DNA of 64,000 nucleotides from Ecdyonurus torrentis (GCA_949318235.1 OX439131.1:10126231-10190230); one strand, 5' to 3'; positions 1 through 13,453 are shown, counted from the stretch's first letter. Program-made: numbers and translations. Notes: a model not told the origin generated them from the letters alone.

Positions 1-367
1 ATAATTTAATAATTTATATAAGCAAACAAAATATGTTTAGAACATCAATATTAAGAGTGCCTTACTCAAGTCTTATATAAGAAACACACAAATATATATT
101 TAAGTATAGTAATTATTGTATCATTCAAAACTTTAACATAGTATAAAAAAACTGTAACTTTTAAAACCCCTGTTTTAAATCATTTTTTAAATTATTTCAT
201 TCTAAAAGAGTAAGCATGACATTTGGATTGTTTGTTATTGCAGATAAACTTGCATGAAAAATTCATTATAAACTTTAATGTCGTTAAATTTAATAACAAA
301 ACATTTTAGATGAAGGTGCAAGCCACGTTATGAATTATTTAATTTTAATGGTTCCTCTATTAGGAAT

Positions 368-371
<4 letters not shown>

Positions 372-434
<63 letters not shown>
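372..434 (+). repeat. (GA)n microsatellite
   Basis: An uninterrupted AG/GA dinucleotide run of about 63 bp. A CT array of similar length begins 126 bp downstream, so the two arrays are inverted relative to each other. Confidence 0.97.
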
Positions 435-438
<4 letters not shown>

Positions 439-557
439 CAAGGCAGGTCAACCGGGACATTCATGTGTGAATGTTCGTGTGGTTTGTGAGTTTCCAGTCA
501 TTTTGCATCAGCTCGTAATTTGTCTCTCCTAATATGATTAGCACAATTAGACACTGC

Positions 558-561
<4 letters not shown>

Positions 562-636
<75 letters not shown>
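562..636 (+). repeat. (CT)n microsatellite
   Basis: An uninterrupted CT run of about 75 bp, complementary to the GA run at 372-434. The frame reading poly(Arg-Glu) through it on the minus strand is a repeat translation, not a gene. Confidence 0.97.
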
Positions 637-640
<4 letters not shown>

Positions 641-2093
641 CCTAACCCTCAACACTTCACCATAACAAAAGTTTGTAAGTTATGAAATAAAACTGTAAAA
701 AATATATATATTATATAATATTGTATATTTAAAATATTCATTTATCTTAAACATTTAAATCATTCTGTTGTATTTTCTTGAAGTGTTTAATTAAATTCAT
801 TATATTTATTACTTCAAAATTTAACATAAATAATCTAAAGATCTGAAGTAATTCTTGTGATAGCCCCTGTAAGTTAGCCTAATTGTTGAGCATAGCTAAC
901 CCAATTGTTGCCTATATTGTAGGGGTTAACAATTTTGTTTTCTAATTCGTTATTTCTATTAGAAGACTTATAATTTTTACTATTACGTGTTTAAGTCATT
1001 TTAAAATTAATTTGTAACATTAATTTAAGCAATGATACGTGCAAAAAAAAATCCCTATAAATTTAGCAGTACATTCATGTTTAATTTATGTTTTCGTCCA
1101 AAGTTACGTAACATTTAAAGAAAATCAATTGTTTCAAATTTAAAAGTGTCAAATTGGTGTGACTATCATAAGGTCAGACCTACATATTTCAACACTTAGG
1201 TAATGTTTATGGTAATATCAATTATATTTACTATATTGTCATTCAGAAGTTGTATGAGATGAGAATCTCGTTATGACTAATTGAAATGCAGTAAAGTATT
1301 CATTAATTAAGTGCATCGTAAGTGAAACCCACAGGAAAAAAATTAATTTTAAAACTTTTCTATTAATAGAGAAACCTTGTATCTTTTGTTTTTAAGCCTA
1401 ATTTGGAAACTTTGCCGTGTCTAGACTATGGAATGTGTGTTTTTATTGTATTTAATATGTGAATGGTTTGCCAATATATACCAAGAGAAAGTCAATGGAA
1501 TTGAGACAGTGAGGGCGAAGGGTGAAAGTTAGTTTAGAGAAGTATATACTATTATTTGATATTCAGAACAGGCCAATGGGCCCCTTTTTTTCCTTTCTTT
1601 TCTTATTTTTTTCCCTCCGACACTTATTCAGTGTTACTCCATAGAAAGCCACTTTCTGTCAAAACATTTCATTTCTTTATCTCTTTATTTTTTTTATCTT
1701 AAGGAAAGTTTTGTTTTTTTTCTCACGCAAATTCCATAAATTTTTTATTATATAAAAAGGGGAAAAATAAGATTTTTGTATGTGTTTTATGAAGTAAAAA
1801 AAAATGTATATATATAAAATTTATAAACTTTTTACATAATATAAAATTTGCTTGTTTTACATTTCATTAAGTTTTCATTATAATTTTTATATACATATTT
1901 ATGTAATTTTTGTATAAATAATTCAAACAAGTTTTTAAGAGTTTTTCAAAATCTTTTTTATTTTATCTTGATTGTTACATAATGTATTTTTAAAACTTTT
2001 AAGTATGTACATTTCCTTAAAACATTTTTGTCACTTCTTTTACAACAGCGAATAAAAAATAACACTTAAGAAATATTTGTCAATCTTTGTGAC

Positions 2094-2124
<31 letters not shown>

Positions 2125-2340
2125 CATAAATTTTTCTTCGTACTTACACAATAAAGTTCTTTACAAAGTAATTTAATAACTTTTTAAACAAAATATTGTG
2201 TACGTATATGTTGAGTTTAGCTATTGATATTGCTCTCTTGTGTTTGTTTCATTCTGACTAAATAGATCGAATTTTATACGATCTAATTGTTCTGTAATTT
2301 CATCTAATTCACATTTTACAACGTGATAATGTAAAAAATA

Positions 2341-2440
2341 TAATAATAATAATAAATTATTTTTATTGAGAGGCCACAAAAGGTATACATCCACTTACAT
2401 GGTCCTCTGACATATTTGAACATAATTATCTTGTCAGAGA
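2341..2440 (-). repeat. retroposon 3'-tail-like repeat, copy A
   Basis: The copy starts with (AAT)n, followed by a block containing GAGGCCACAAAAGGTATAC and then ACATGGTCCTCTGAC. The reverse complement of 3670-3755 matches it with scattered differences. The family orientation ends in GGCCTC..AATAAA..(ATT)n, which resembles a LINE or SINE 3' end, so this copy is on the minus strand. The assignment to a retroposon is inference from the A/T-rich microsatellite tail. Confidence 0.55.
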
Positions 2441-2869
2441 TTACTTATAAAATGAAGATTAAAACATACAGTATAATAATAAATTTTAACTCTCTGTACA
2501 TATCATATTAAATAAGTTGTTTCTTAAACACAATCAGAATTAACAGTACTTAAATTTCTTCTATTAGCTATATATTTTATGTTGAAAATAGCAATAAAAT
2601 AGAATAAAAATATCCTCTTTAAATTTGAATATCCAGTACATATAAACTTAGAGTACATAAAAAAATGCTATATTACTTCATATCATTTACCGATATATTT
2701 ACAAAAGTTTTTCTTTCCATATGAATTGAAAAAATTGCTGACCAAGTCTATATAATATGTAATATAACTTCAAGAAGAGACTAAAAGACTGATTGTGTAT
2801 TACTTATACTTTGTGTTCTAAGTAAGCCATATATAGTTTGAGACTTTAGTTAGAACGTTCTGTATAAGG

Positions 2870-3043
2870 GAGGTAGGGAAAAAAAGTCGTGATTGGAAAA
2901 GACCATCAATTCTTAACGCCTTAATCCTGGCCGGTAAAGGCTGCCAATAGCTTTGGCACAGTTGAAGGGGAGTATAGGATTAGAGTGGAGCTGCACAATT
3001 ACAACAAGCATCTATCTATCTATCTATAACCCCTCAACAATGT

Positions 3044-3086
<43 letters not shown>
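2870..3086 (+). repeat. poly(A)-tailed dispersed-element candidate
   Basis: A GC-richer segment containing GGCCGGTAAAGGCTGCC and a small TGCCA..TGGCA inverted repeat leads into a TCTA tetranucleotide run at about 3009-3027, then about 40 consecutive A residues at about 3047-3086. This suggests a short retroposed sequence. I do not recognise a tRNA-like head or a coding source, and no second copy is visible in the window. Confidence 0.35.
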
Positions 3087-3088
<2 letters not shown>

Positions 3089-3664
3089 GAAAGCAGTCCA
3101 GGATGTAAGACAAAAAACTGCTGCTCCTGCTTACGAGAAAAGATTGAATTGCGCATCTCACACAAAACTTTTGTAAAAGCCAAAAACTTTCAAATAAAAT
3201 CTTAAGAAATTCATTCTGCTAATTACACAATCTTTAACTTATTGTGTGTTAAATGAATATAAATTGAGAAATAGTTTATAATTAAATTTGTAACTTCTGT
3301 TGTAATAATTTATTACTTCTTTTTTTTTTATACTCTTTCTATTATTTGCTTCAAGTTTTAATTTGATTTTAAAATTAATTTATTCTATCTATTTTGTAAT
3401 TAGATATTGTAAAATTAGTAACAAATAAAAACAAGCATTTTGATATTTTAGATGTTAAGGCCAAATTTTATTTTTAAATTATTATATTTGTGTCTGTGAA
3501 TACAGTTTTTAAGTGTAATTGCTATATAATCATGTTCATATCTTTGATTACACTTATTGATATATTCTCATATATTATGTAGCTTGTGTAACTTGTATAT
3601 GAATATTTGATAATTATATGTATAATATATTTGGATGTAATGAAGAAATACTCTGACTATTGCA

Positions 3665-3758
3665 AATTGTTTCTAAGAAAGTCAAAGGACCATGTCATAT
3701 AAGTGGGTTTGTACCTTTTTTGGCCTCTAATAAAAACCATTTATTATTATTTAAAACT
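3665..3758 (+). repeat. retroposon 3'-tail-like repeat, copy B
   Basis: Inverted partner of the repeat at 2341-2440. It runs AAAGGACCATGTCATATAAG, then TGGCCTCTAATAAAAACC, then (ATT)n. The AATAAA followed by a trinucleotide tail is the arrangement expected at the 3' end of a non-LTR element, here on the plus strand. A weaker third copy lies at 43285-43345. Confidence 0.55.
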
Positions 3759-3759
3759 T

Positions 3760-6700
3760 ATACTAAAACAATAAATTTTTTGGAAGTCATAAATAAAAAT
3801 ATTTTATTAACAGAATTTTAAATTAATTAAAAAAAAAAAGGTAATATACAGCAGAGTATTTTACCATTTTAGCCTCGTGTTTCGATAAGTTATGTATTAT
3901 AGTTCCTAATCAGAGCTGGTTAATCTAAATTGAGACCATACTTCAAGATGATAGATTGAAAAAGAGAAGGTCACGTAGCCTCTGAAAATTGGAAGCCAAC
4001 AATTAAGTCTTTTCTCTCAAGCTGAGAGATTTAAGGGCAGTGTTTCTTGTGATCTGACACTTACTATAGCCTTTGCTTTCTCACACAAAATTAGGAGGAG
4101 GTTCAACCTTTTTTTTCCTACCTAATCAGTTTTAATTTGCCACTCATTTTGCGTGTTCCCAGTTAACAAATTAATAAAAAGATATTGCAAATTATTTTTA
4201 GTGTACATATTAAGAAAAATTTCTTTTTTTAGCACATTTGAAAAAACAACAAATTGTAACCATCATGCTATAGTAAAAACATATTTATTCGTCAGCGTAA
4301 GAGTTTAAGGAGACAATTCACCCCCCCCCCCCCCCCGGGTTTTATTATTTTTTACTTTTTACCGTCAACAAAATTTAGTGACATATATCAAATCTTATTA
4401 TATTAGCTGCCTCACTAAAGAAACTTCAAGCAGATCATCATTGAAATAAGGTAAGTACTTTGTTTAAATTAGAATTATGTAATTTACTGCCTAAAGTTTT
4501 AAATCATCGAAATTCAAAATGTACATACATGGTTACACCCTAATATGTTTAAATATTTAAATTCCTCTGAAAATAGTTCAAATTATTAACTAACAAAGAA
4601 AAATTCCGTTCAGTTAAACAACACTTTTTTTTTTTTTAATTTTTTTTAATCAGCCGATCTCTATTACTGACCCTTTGACTAAATAACTTTTATTTAGTAA
4701 AAATAATAAAAATTGAGTTAAAAAATTATTGTATTACTTGTGCTCATGGAATGTATGTGAAACGTGTCACATTCACGTACATAACTGTAGTTCGAAACTA
4801 AATTTAAACGATTGGTGTTATCTGTTCTTTACACTTGAAAAGTTAACAATTTACATACGTGTGTGTTTATATAGTGTTATACGAGTTGTTTTTGTATGCA
4901 TGCTTTTAGAGTTTTATTCATAAATAAATAATCACTTTTCATTCAATAACATTGAAAAATATAACTGATATTGCAAAATTTGGGTCTGATAAGATTCTGA
5001 CCTACTTTTACAAAATAATCTATAGAATTTATTTAAATATATAATAAAGAATGTTAAAAACTAACAGAGAAAATGTCTATATCCGGTCTTTTAAATCACA
5101 ATTTTTTTCTTCATTCTTATTGGCTTAATCCGAATTTGGCAAGGAATTCTACGACACATGCTGGAACTGACACATTTTCATGAATGGATTGTTTTACGTT
5201 ATTACGTTAATTAAAAGAATTATCATTGGTATACAACATAATATACCAGTATTGCTTAATAAAATAGATTAAACTAGTTATATTTATCTGCAGTAAACCA
5301 GTGACACATAATATAAAACTTGGAATTCTTTGTATACGCGAACTGTTTTGCCAATAGAAGTAAAACTAATGATACAGTTTTTAAAATTTTAATTAATTAA
5401 CACGTTAGCTCAAAATTGATACTAAAATGTAGTACACAAGTAAAATAAAAATGTTAATATATATTAATATAATGTACAAACCAATTTTAATAAATTTTGA
5501 AAATACTGGCATGTTTGAATAAAAGTCAAAGTTTTCAACCCCTCCAGCAAAATTCGTTTATTGTTTCAATAAAGGTGTCAAACTCACCTCAAATACAGAT
5601 GTTAACAATCGATATTTCAAAATATTATGGGTAAAAAATACCATCATCATCAAAGAGAATTTATATCACCTTAAAATGAACACAATCGTAATATTTTTAG
5701 TGACACATTTAAGAACAATTTTCATAAAGCTTTATACCACATCAAACAAATTTTCCGAACGAAAATAAGTAGGAAAAAGAGGTTTATTTGGCTTATTTTA
5801 TATTGAATGAGCTATTCTAAATTTAAGCCGGGTATTGGCATATAGAGTATAAATAAAGCTGGAAAACGGGACAATTTTAGGGCACTAAAAATGTAATTCA
5901 GTAAATATCTAAAAAATAATTTATTAATATCATTTTAATATTTTTTAAGAAAAGATTTTTATTAGAATTTTGAATGGAAGTAACTGATATCTAAACCAAC
6001 GTAACCATGATAATGTTTATATTCGTTTCATAAAAAAAGTTATTGTCATTGCCAGTTTGTAATTGTAAAAATTTGAAATAAAAATATTTTTAATCAAAAA
6101 TAATAATAAATAATATTCATGAATCTCGTTGAAATTTGTAGGACCTAATTTACCACAAAGAAAAATATATAAATTAATAGAGTATTTAGATTTTATAAGT
6201 GGATTGCATTTCCCTTTTCAAATGATTTCATGATTGATTTGAAATTACATTAGAAAAAAATATTAAAAACAATATTGAAACTTCGTATTGCAACTGAACC
6301 CAGTTAAAGATTTCATGTATGTACTTGCTTTTATTTAAATAACTAAAGTACTAGAGAACGTGTACAAAAAGTGAAGATTTCATTTGAAACAACTAAGTTT
6401 GTCTTATTGAAAGTTTTACTTTCATTGTAACACTTTTAAGGCAAGTTTCATTTCATAAATCATTCACGAGTAATTTTCATTTTGGACGGCTTTTGTTCAC
6501 GGGAACAAAGAAGAGAACTTGAGTGCATTTTTTTTTCTTGCGCGTCTCGTTTTGTTAATAAAGAAACGTAAGACTTTTTTTTTTTTTTTGACAAGATTTC
6601 AAATTTTTTTTTTTTTTTTTTTTTTGGTATCCAAAATTCTTTTGTCTTTAAGGTGCTGAGGAATGAGTGAAGAGAGCACTTAAGAGCATTTACTGGAGCC

Positions 6701-8100
6701 AATTATTACACTGTTTCACACCTCAACAGCTTCTATCACAGATTGTCCGGTAGTCAGAGCTCCTTTTGTTTTTAGATTTATGACCCTTAATTAGTTTCAA
6801 TCAATCAATCTTCATTTACTGTGAACGTAAATTCTTTATAAGAAAAAAATAATAATAATAAAGGAATATTAATTATATAATGATATGAATAACGACAAGA
6901 AAATTTTAATAATGACTTTAATTAATGAAGTTCTGTTAAAATGATGTCTATTAAAGTTAAAAGTATCGATTTATGTTATATTTATATCCTAGCGTATAAA
7001 AAAAAACTATTGCATTTCTAAATAAGCTTAAATTTTTATTTATTTAATTTGCTTTTTTTCTTCTAATTTTTAAGTACTTGAACTATTTTTTTTTTCAGTG
7101 ACAAAGAGAGGCAATAAAATCTGCGTGCCAATATTTTTATATATATAATTATTTTTATTCACATTTATACCATGGTAGTTATCATAAATCAAAAGAATGT
7201 GCAAATTATTCATTTTTAAAATTGTCTTCTTTTTATATATGAAGAATAAAATTAATAAAACAATTAAGCACTTATCAGAATACTATGTAATGAAATTTAA
7301 GATCTAATTGTTTCAAATTTAACGTTGGTTTGATTCAATACCAACGGACTATAAGAATTAGGACATCATACAGAATATAGTTTACTTTAATAATAATTAA
7401 AAAAAAAAACTCTCATTAAAATATTTTAAAGCACATGCACAGAAATTTTTAATTAAAATATTGATTACCACATCAAGTATTTTAAACAATATAATATGTT
7501 CACTTCTGCAAACTTTTTGCATTAAAACTACTTTTATATAACAACACACAGTTTTCAACACAGTATTTCAAATATAACTATATTGAATTATTATTACAAT
7601 AACTAAAATTAAATTGTAAAACATTTATATTTGCTTTTTCACTGCTTTTGTTTGCAATGAATTGAAGCTGTATGTACCACACATATATGTTATACTGTAT
7701 ATATAGCGAGCAGCATCGAGAGCAGATGATTAAATTGTAAATGCAATATATAGAACAAAGACATATATGTATGTATAATATAATGCAGGTATGACGCGCT
7801 GTGCATCGTTAATATGCAAAGAGATGCAGTCAACATACAGCGTACTGTACATATTGTACATAATAAACCGTTACTTGCATTTGTAATTGTGCATCTCATA
7901 ACAATCTGCATGTACCACCAACAATATTATTCGATTATAACTATTTCTATTTTTATATGATTATGAAATTAAGTTTAGAATAAATTATACATGTGACATA
8001 AATATTATTATACTTTATGAATTATAAAATACAATTGACCACGAACGTACAAAAATAAATACGTAATAATTATACATGCTGATTTTTAGCAAAAAAATTT
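3760..8100. other. AT-rich noncoding DNA
   Basis: No credible gene seen. The stretch includes a 16-nt poly(C) run at 4321-4336 followed by GGG, long T-runs near 6575-6625, and an ATGCA-rich patch at 7680-7920. The few 60-80-codon frames are AT-driven and have no recognisable similarity. Confidence 0.55.
4321..4336 (+). repeat. poly(C) tract
   Basis: Sixteen consecutive C residues followed by GGG, unusual in a window where almost all other homopolymers are A or T. Confidence 0.95.
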
Positions 8101-8117
8101 CAATGTAGTATAATCTT

Positions 8118-8206
8118 TACTATACCTCATAATAACTATGTTACAAAGCATAAAGTGATAGATGATAATTATTTATGTTGTTCTAATTTAGCATTATTTA
8201 TGCTGT
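8118..8206 (+). repeat. dispersed repeat pair, copy 1
   Basis: Shares ACTATGTTACAAAGCATAAA-like sequence and an exact block of about 30 nt (ATAATTATTTATG followed by TTGTTCTAATTTAGCAT) with 45915-45990. Both copies are in the same orientation. The function and parent element are unknown. Confidence 0.6.
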
Positions 8207-8785
8207 GATGACATAAATCCAGCATATATTACGTAATTATTACCGTGCAGATAAAGAAAAATACAATGATTGTGGTACCAGCATGATTTCTGCAATATTT
8301 ATTCCAAGGAATATGATTTTCACAATATTGAGTAATATGTATACTGTGTACCTCGACAAGTATGTTATATAGCATGATTTAATGAAATTCCAAAATAGAA
8401 CTATTAATAATGCTATAAGACATAAATGCAGCATAAATTACATAATATATACAATTTCTTTTATTCATGAGGTGTGCTTCAGATTCCTTTAAGTTTTTGT
8501 TGTAATGCACCATCACTTAAATTAATTAATTATCTGTTAGTTTTAATAGAGCAAAATTGTACACATAATATACACGCGGTTCTGATTATATTTTTTTAGC
8601 TTTTCAAAATTTCCACTTAATTTTGAATATTGGTCTTATGAGAAAAAAAAACACTTAATTTAAACGAAAATATTGAGTATCTCAAATAATGCTTGCACAA
8701 TGTTGATATATTATATCATACTATTTTTCTTTAATATGCAAAGTATTACCTTCATTAATATTGACTACTAAGTCAAAGTCTGCCT

Positions 8786-8960
8786 AGACGTTTCCACGGT
8801 TTCTCTAGGCTGTCATGGCAAATGCCGGGCTGTGTACTTAGGCCGTGGCCGGCACATGTGTGTTTTTTCATTGATTGGAAAGTCCTTACCTGTCGATAAG
8901 ACAATGACTTGACTGGGATTGAGATTGGTGTTGCACGATAAATGGCAAGAAAAAGAATGT
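8786..8960 (+). repeat. truncated SINE-like body copy
   Basis: The segment from ACGTTTCCACGGTTTCTC to about 8864 matches 57339-57411, sharing ATGCCGGGCTGTGTA and CATGTGTGT. This copy lacks the tRNA-like head seen at 57179. The sequence to about 8960 stays GC-richer than its surroundings and may belong to the same element. Confidence 0.5.
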
Positions 8961-8964
8961 GATG

Positions 8965-11900
8965 TTGCTGGAAGTTTCAAAATAAATATGTTTTTAATTT
9001 TTTATTAAGATATAAAATATTAATCAATATATTTTTGCACATTGTAAGCAAATTTATCATGCCCCTTCATAATAATAATAATAGTAATCATTATATCTTT
9101 AAACGTAAAATTAGATCAAAAACTTAATTTATTAACTAAATTATCTAAAAGTTAAGTTATTTTTTTAAGTATAAAAGTTACAATAACTTAAATTCCAATT
9201 ATTTACGGAATATTATTTTGAAAATTTATAAAGTAGAAATAATGAACAATAAGTTTTCTTACTTGAAATTGTTATAGAAATATGTTTTGTTATGTAATAG
9301 TTTGGGTTTGATTATGCAAGGTGTAAGGCGTAAATATGATGCAGACAAAGTTATGATGGCTTTGTTGTTTCAGCCTTAGGGGAGTTGAAGCTTCTAGCTC
9401 TCTACAGAACATATTATGGTCCAAGTGCGCAGCTCTATACACATACACACACACACATATAAATATACACACACGCACTGTTATTTGATTTGCAAGGTCA
9501 GCTCCTCTCTTTTCTTCTTCTTCTTGTACTCACAGTTCATTTCGTCAGAACACACAACTCCTGATAAATACTTGATTGGAGGGGTTGGGGGATATAAAAG
9601 CAAGCTATAGCATACAAGTCCAAGGAGACCCTTCGGCTCTTTCTATCTCTCTATAACAAAATATAACATACAACTATTGAGTTTACAAAAGAAAAGAGAG
9701 AGCTTCGAGAATAGCAATGTAAATAAATATTGAACAAGTACGTAACATGTCACACCTTAATTAAATTTTATATTCTTGTAACAATCTCATATTATTATGT
9801 TACTGTACGTATACTATCAATCAATATAACATGATTTTATAATTAAAATTAGATTCAATTTATTAGGAAAATTGGATAAGAGTTTAATCTATTAGTTTGA
9901 CACTAATAAGGTAAAATCCATTGTTGGGGAAAAAAAGTAATGAAACTAATGTATTTGGATATATAAATTTTACCTCAAAATTTAGAGTAATTTTGAATCA
10001 AGAGACTTTCCATGTAGCAATAAAAATAAATGGTGCAATATTTATAACTATAGACATATTTTTATAGTTTCTTTTTAGTTACCAACATTTTTGCGCAACA
10101 TTAATTGCTTCTAACATTGTAAGAGAACTTTAAAGAAAAAAAAAGTTGTGAAAATTAAGTTTAGGGATATTAAACATTCACCTCACTCATATTGTTAGTT
10201 ATAAGTAGTTAATAAATTATAATTTATCCATGAAAAGTATTTTCATTGTAAGACTATAGACACCAACTATAGGCGTGCACACTGTGTTGAGCTGCGCGCT
10301 ATATAAACGTATTGCATGCCGCGAGGTCGAGGGCTCCTACTACATACAGTATGTCTAGATAATGGAGTTACCGACACACACTGCCGCACAGAATACTTGA
10401 TGTGATGCCAAGGATAAGCACCTTATCTTGTGACACACCGAACTTTGCGTGAATTCTCAATCAAAATTGTGTGAGCAAAGTAGATTGCAAAATACATACA
10501 CGGGGAAAAAAAACTACTACTCATGGCAGGTGTACATATTATATTCTCTAATTTTTTTTTCAATTCTTTAGTACAGTCACAATATATACTAATAAATGAA
10601 TAGAAAAAATAGCAGGGATGTAAATTCTGTAAATTGTAATAGGTAAAAATCAACCTAGAACAGGTATTGATATTTTAAACTAGTATACCAACTCCATAAT
10701 TTTTGTTGCCTATTGAATTGTTACACTTTTCACCATAGTCCCGTCAATAGATTGTCTTATCGACGTGAACGATGGAAACAGCACACACGTTGACCAGCCA
10801 CGGCTTAAATATACAGCCTGACATTCGCGATGACTGCTTATATAAAACTATGCAAACGTTTGTGCACGCTAGTTGATGCAATCACATAAGCCGTGCAACT
10901 TCCGAATGTTGTGCGTCGTCATGGAATGTATGTAAATACGCATTTTTACATCGTCTTGTGCTCTCACACTTCACGTACGCTACGTACCCAACATTGGCTC
11001 GAGCCTGCGAGTCAGCTGCCTTCTCCACCTGAAGAGAATGGCAAAAATCTATTGTATACTTTTATATTAGTACACTTTACTTGCATTAGGTAAGATTTTA
11101 ACAATACTTACTCCAAGATAACCGCACTTACCAATTCCAATTTACAGGATTTATATCCCTTTTTTTTCAGTGTAATATATGTGCTGTAATAAATAAATTA
11201 TTTAAAGTAGTATACAAAGACATGATTTTATGATATATTATAACAGGAACAAAGTACAAAACTTCATTAAAAAAACGTATATCTGGTCCTAAAAATGCAT
11301 TGCTGCAAGTTCCAAACGTTTCTACAAAAAAGAATAATAATAATAAGTATTATGGAATATCTTGGATGAGTCACATAGCTAAACAGGTAAAAAAAAAAGC
11401 TTTATTTTTTTCTTTTCTTTTTCTTCTATTTTTTTACTTATTATTATTTTTTTATTTACTACGCTATATTATACAATTATACTGAATTAAGTAATCGAAA
11501 ATCAAAGTTTAATATAAATAATTTAAAAAAGTAGGCTCTGATTTGTATTTAGCCTGAAGTAAAGTAACAAAGTTTTTATATAAAAAAGCATATATGTAAG
11601 AACTCAAAACATAAAAAAAGCAAATTTCATTACGCTAAAGCACTTACCGGTATAAAATTAGCCAGAAAAGATTTACAACACAAGTAATTATTTATACGCT
11701 ACAAGAAAAAAAAAAAAAGGCTTCAACAATATCGTGGTAGTGAGTGCTGCTAGCAAATTACTGATAACTTTATAATAGCATATATTTATAATAACAATAT
11801 TATACAGTATGAGCTATAGATCCTATATTATAGAGCTTTGATCTTATAGACAAACAAAATTTCATAAATAAAGATTTGCAATTAGGTTAATTACTATGTA

Positions 11901-12838
11901 TAATCACGTTTTCAGTTCATCATTGTTAGTAGCATAACTTGTTAGTTATGTTTATCCCGGTATATAATGAAAAGATTAGAAGATGGGTTTCTATTAATCC
12001 CTACTGTAAGCATTATATAGGACGTCGTTGTCCCCTCTATATTTAATATGAGTCAATGCATAATCAAAGTCAGTCGCTCACAATCCATTTCTTATATATA
12101 TATAGACGTGACCATTCTGCCTAATGAAAAGAGCAAGCCCCAATCATTGGAACTTCATCCCCCTACTACCCCCACACCCGCCTGTCCATCCCTCGTTGTA
12201 AAGTTGGCAGCCCTAGCTTTGCAATCTACCCACCCTCGACTCTCTCTCTCTCTACCAGAATTCATTATTTTCTTCTTGGCAGAAAAGAATAAAAGAAAAC
12301 GTACACGTATCACAACTGTTGACAAATTTTACAGCTACAGAATATTCTAAAACACAAAAACTCTTTTTATTCGATATTTGATACGTAAGGTGAGAATAAT
12401 TGAAAAATCAAATAATCTATGTGTATCAAAACTTTTAATGTAATTCTGACATTATAAAAATTATCTAGAAGTAAATAAGTTACAAGAAAAAACAATGGAA
12501 TTTAGGTCATGGAATTTTAATGTTCTTTGATTGCTTAATTTTATTAAAAGCAAAAGTTTGCGAAGAAGTTAGTAACAAAATTCATTTGTATATTTTTGAA
12601 ATTTGATGGCAGCTATATAGCTTCCTATAGAAGAAAATAAAAAATGAGAGTAACTGAAACTTTTACGCAACATAGTCAATCAAATATATATTATATATAT
12701 ATATATAACTACTTTATTTCTATGAGTGCTTTGTATTGGATATTAAATCACTTCAGTATATTATATAATGCAGTAAGGTCGGGTCTATACATTTATATGT
12801 CACGAATACTACTTGCAATTATGCACGCAGGAGGGCGG
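8965..12838. other. AT-rich noncoding DNA with two short GC-richer patches
   Basis: No gene recognised. Patches at about 10260-10440 and 10740-11060 are less AT-rich and contain TATATAAA at 10300-10307 and TATATAAAA at 10839-10847, but no credible ORF follows either. A 100-codon ATG frame at 12048-12350 has no recognisable domain and is treated as chance. Confidence 0.45.
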
Positions 12839-13000
12839 TCAGCTGCAGTCCACTCACTGACCTAGCGGTGACTTTCAGGTGACCTGTCAGTGACAAACGT
12901 CTTCCACTCACGACAGTCACAAGAGAGAAAGAGAGAGAGAAATTGTGAAGCAATTTTTTTCATTTAAATGACGTCAATTCTAATGCCATTTACGTCACAG
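12838..13000 (+). promoter_or_regulatory. candidate cis-regulatory cluster
   Basis: This 160-bp stretch packs several canonical binding motifs. CAGCTG lies near 12840. Nuclear-receptor-type half sites include the palindrome AGGTGACCT at 12877-12885 and lie inside an outer CACTGAC..GTCAGTG inverted repeat (12854-12892). A short GAGA run lies at about 12922-12941. A full CRE (TGACGTCA) lies at 12969-12976 and a second TACGTCA at 12991-12997. No gene is attached to it in the window, so regulatory function is inference. Confidence 0.25.
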
Positions 13001-13453
13001 TTAAACATTTTTTTATTCATAAAAAAACTATTTTTATTTATATCATTTTGTTTTTTAAACAAGTCTTTTTTAAACCAGTTATAAAAAAAAATATGTATGT
13101 CACTAGAAAATTAAATACAAATAAAACAACCGATACTACGCACTCACAATAACTACTATACACGGTTAAAACCTATTTTTAGGTATAAATAATTAATTTG
13201 AGTTAAAACTTTATGAATTTTCAAGTATAGTATTTGCCGAGAATTGTGGTTTATTATTGTTTTATACTATTGTTTGTTTGTGTCATTAATACATTGAATA
13301 ATTAATAACATAAACATAAAAATTAAAAAATTACATATATTACTTAGAACAATGAGTATATAATTATAAATTAAGTAAAAATTTATCTAGAATCCATTAG
13401 ATTGTCCATCTTTTCATTTGTTTCCTTTCATTTTATTATATATAATATATATG

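Larger units (their letters stand above)
1..2339. other. AT-rich noncoding DNA
   Basis: I see no coding potential here: stop codons are dense in all frames. The stretch holds the two opposed GA/CT arrays listed separately and an A-run at about 2098-2124. It may be intergenic or intronic; the sequence does not decide. Confidence 0.6.

Noticed and set aside
636..652. Telomere-like CCCTAACCCT
   Set aside because: Only two partial units next to a microsatellite, with similar single words at about 17285 and 58785; not an array.
10893..11093. First exon downstream of TATATAAAA with a splice-donor-like AGGTAAGA end
   Set aside because: The frame starts at GTG, upstream ATGs are out of frame with stops after a few codons, and no further exon is visible.
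12048..12350. 100-codon ATG frame
   Set aside because: No recognisable domain, and the low-complexity stretches (CTCTCTCT, poly-Lys/Arg) and AT-rich context fit a chance frame; no promoter or splice evidence.
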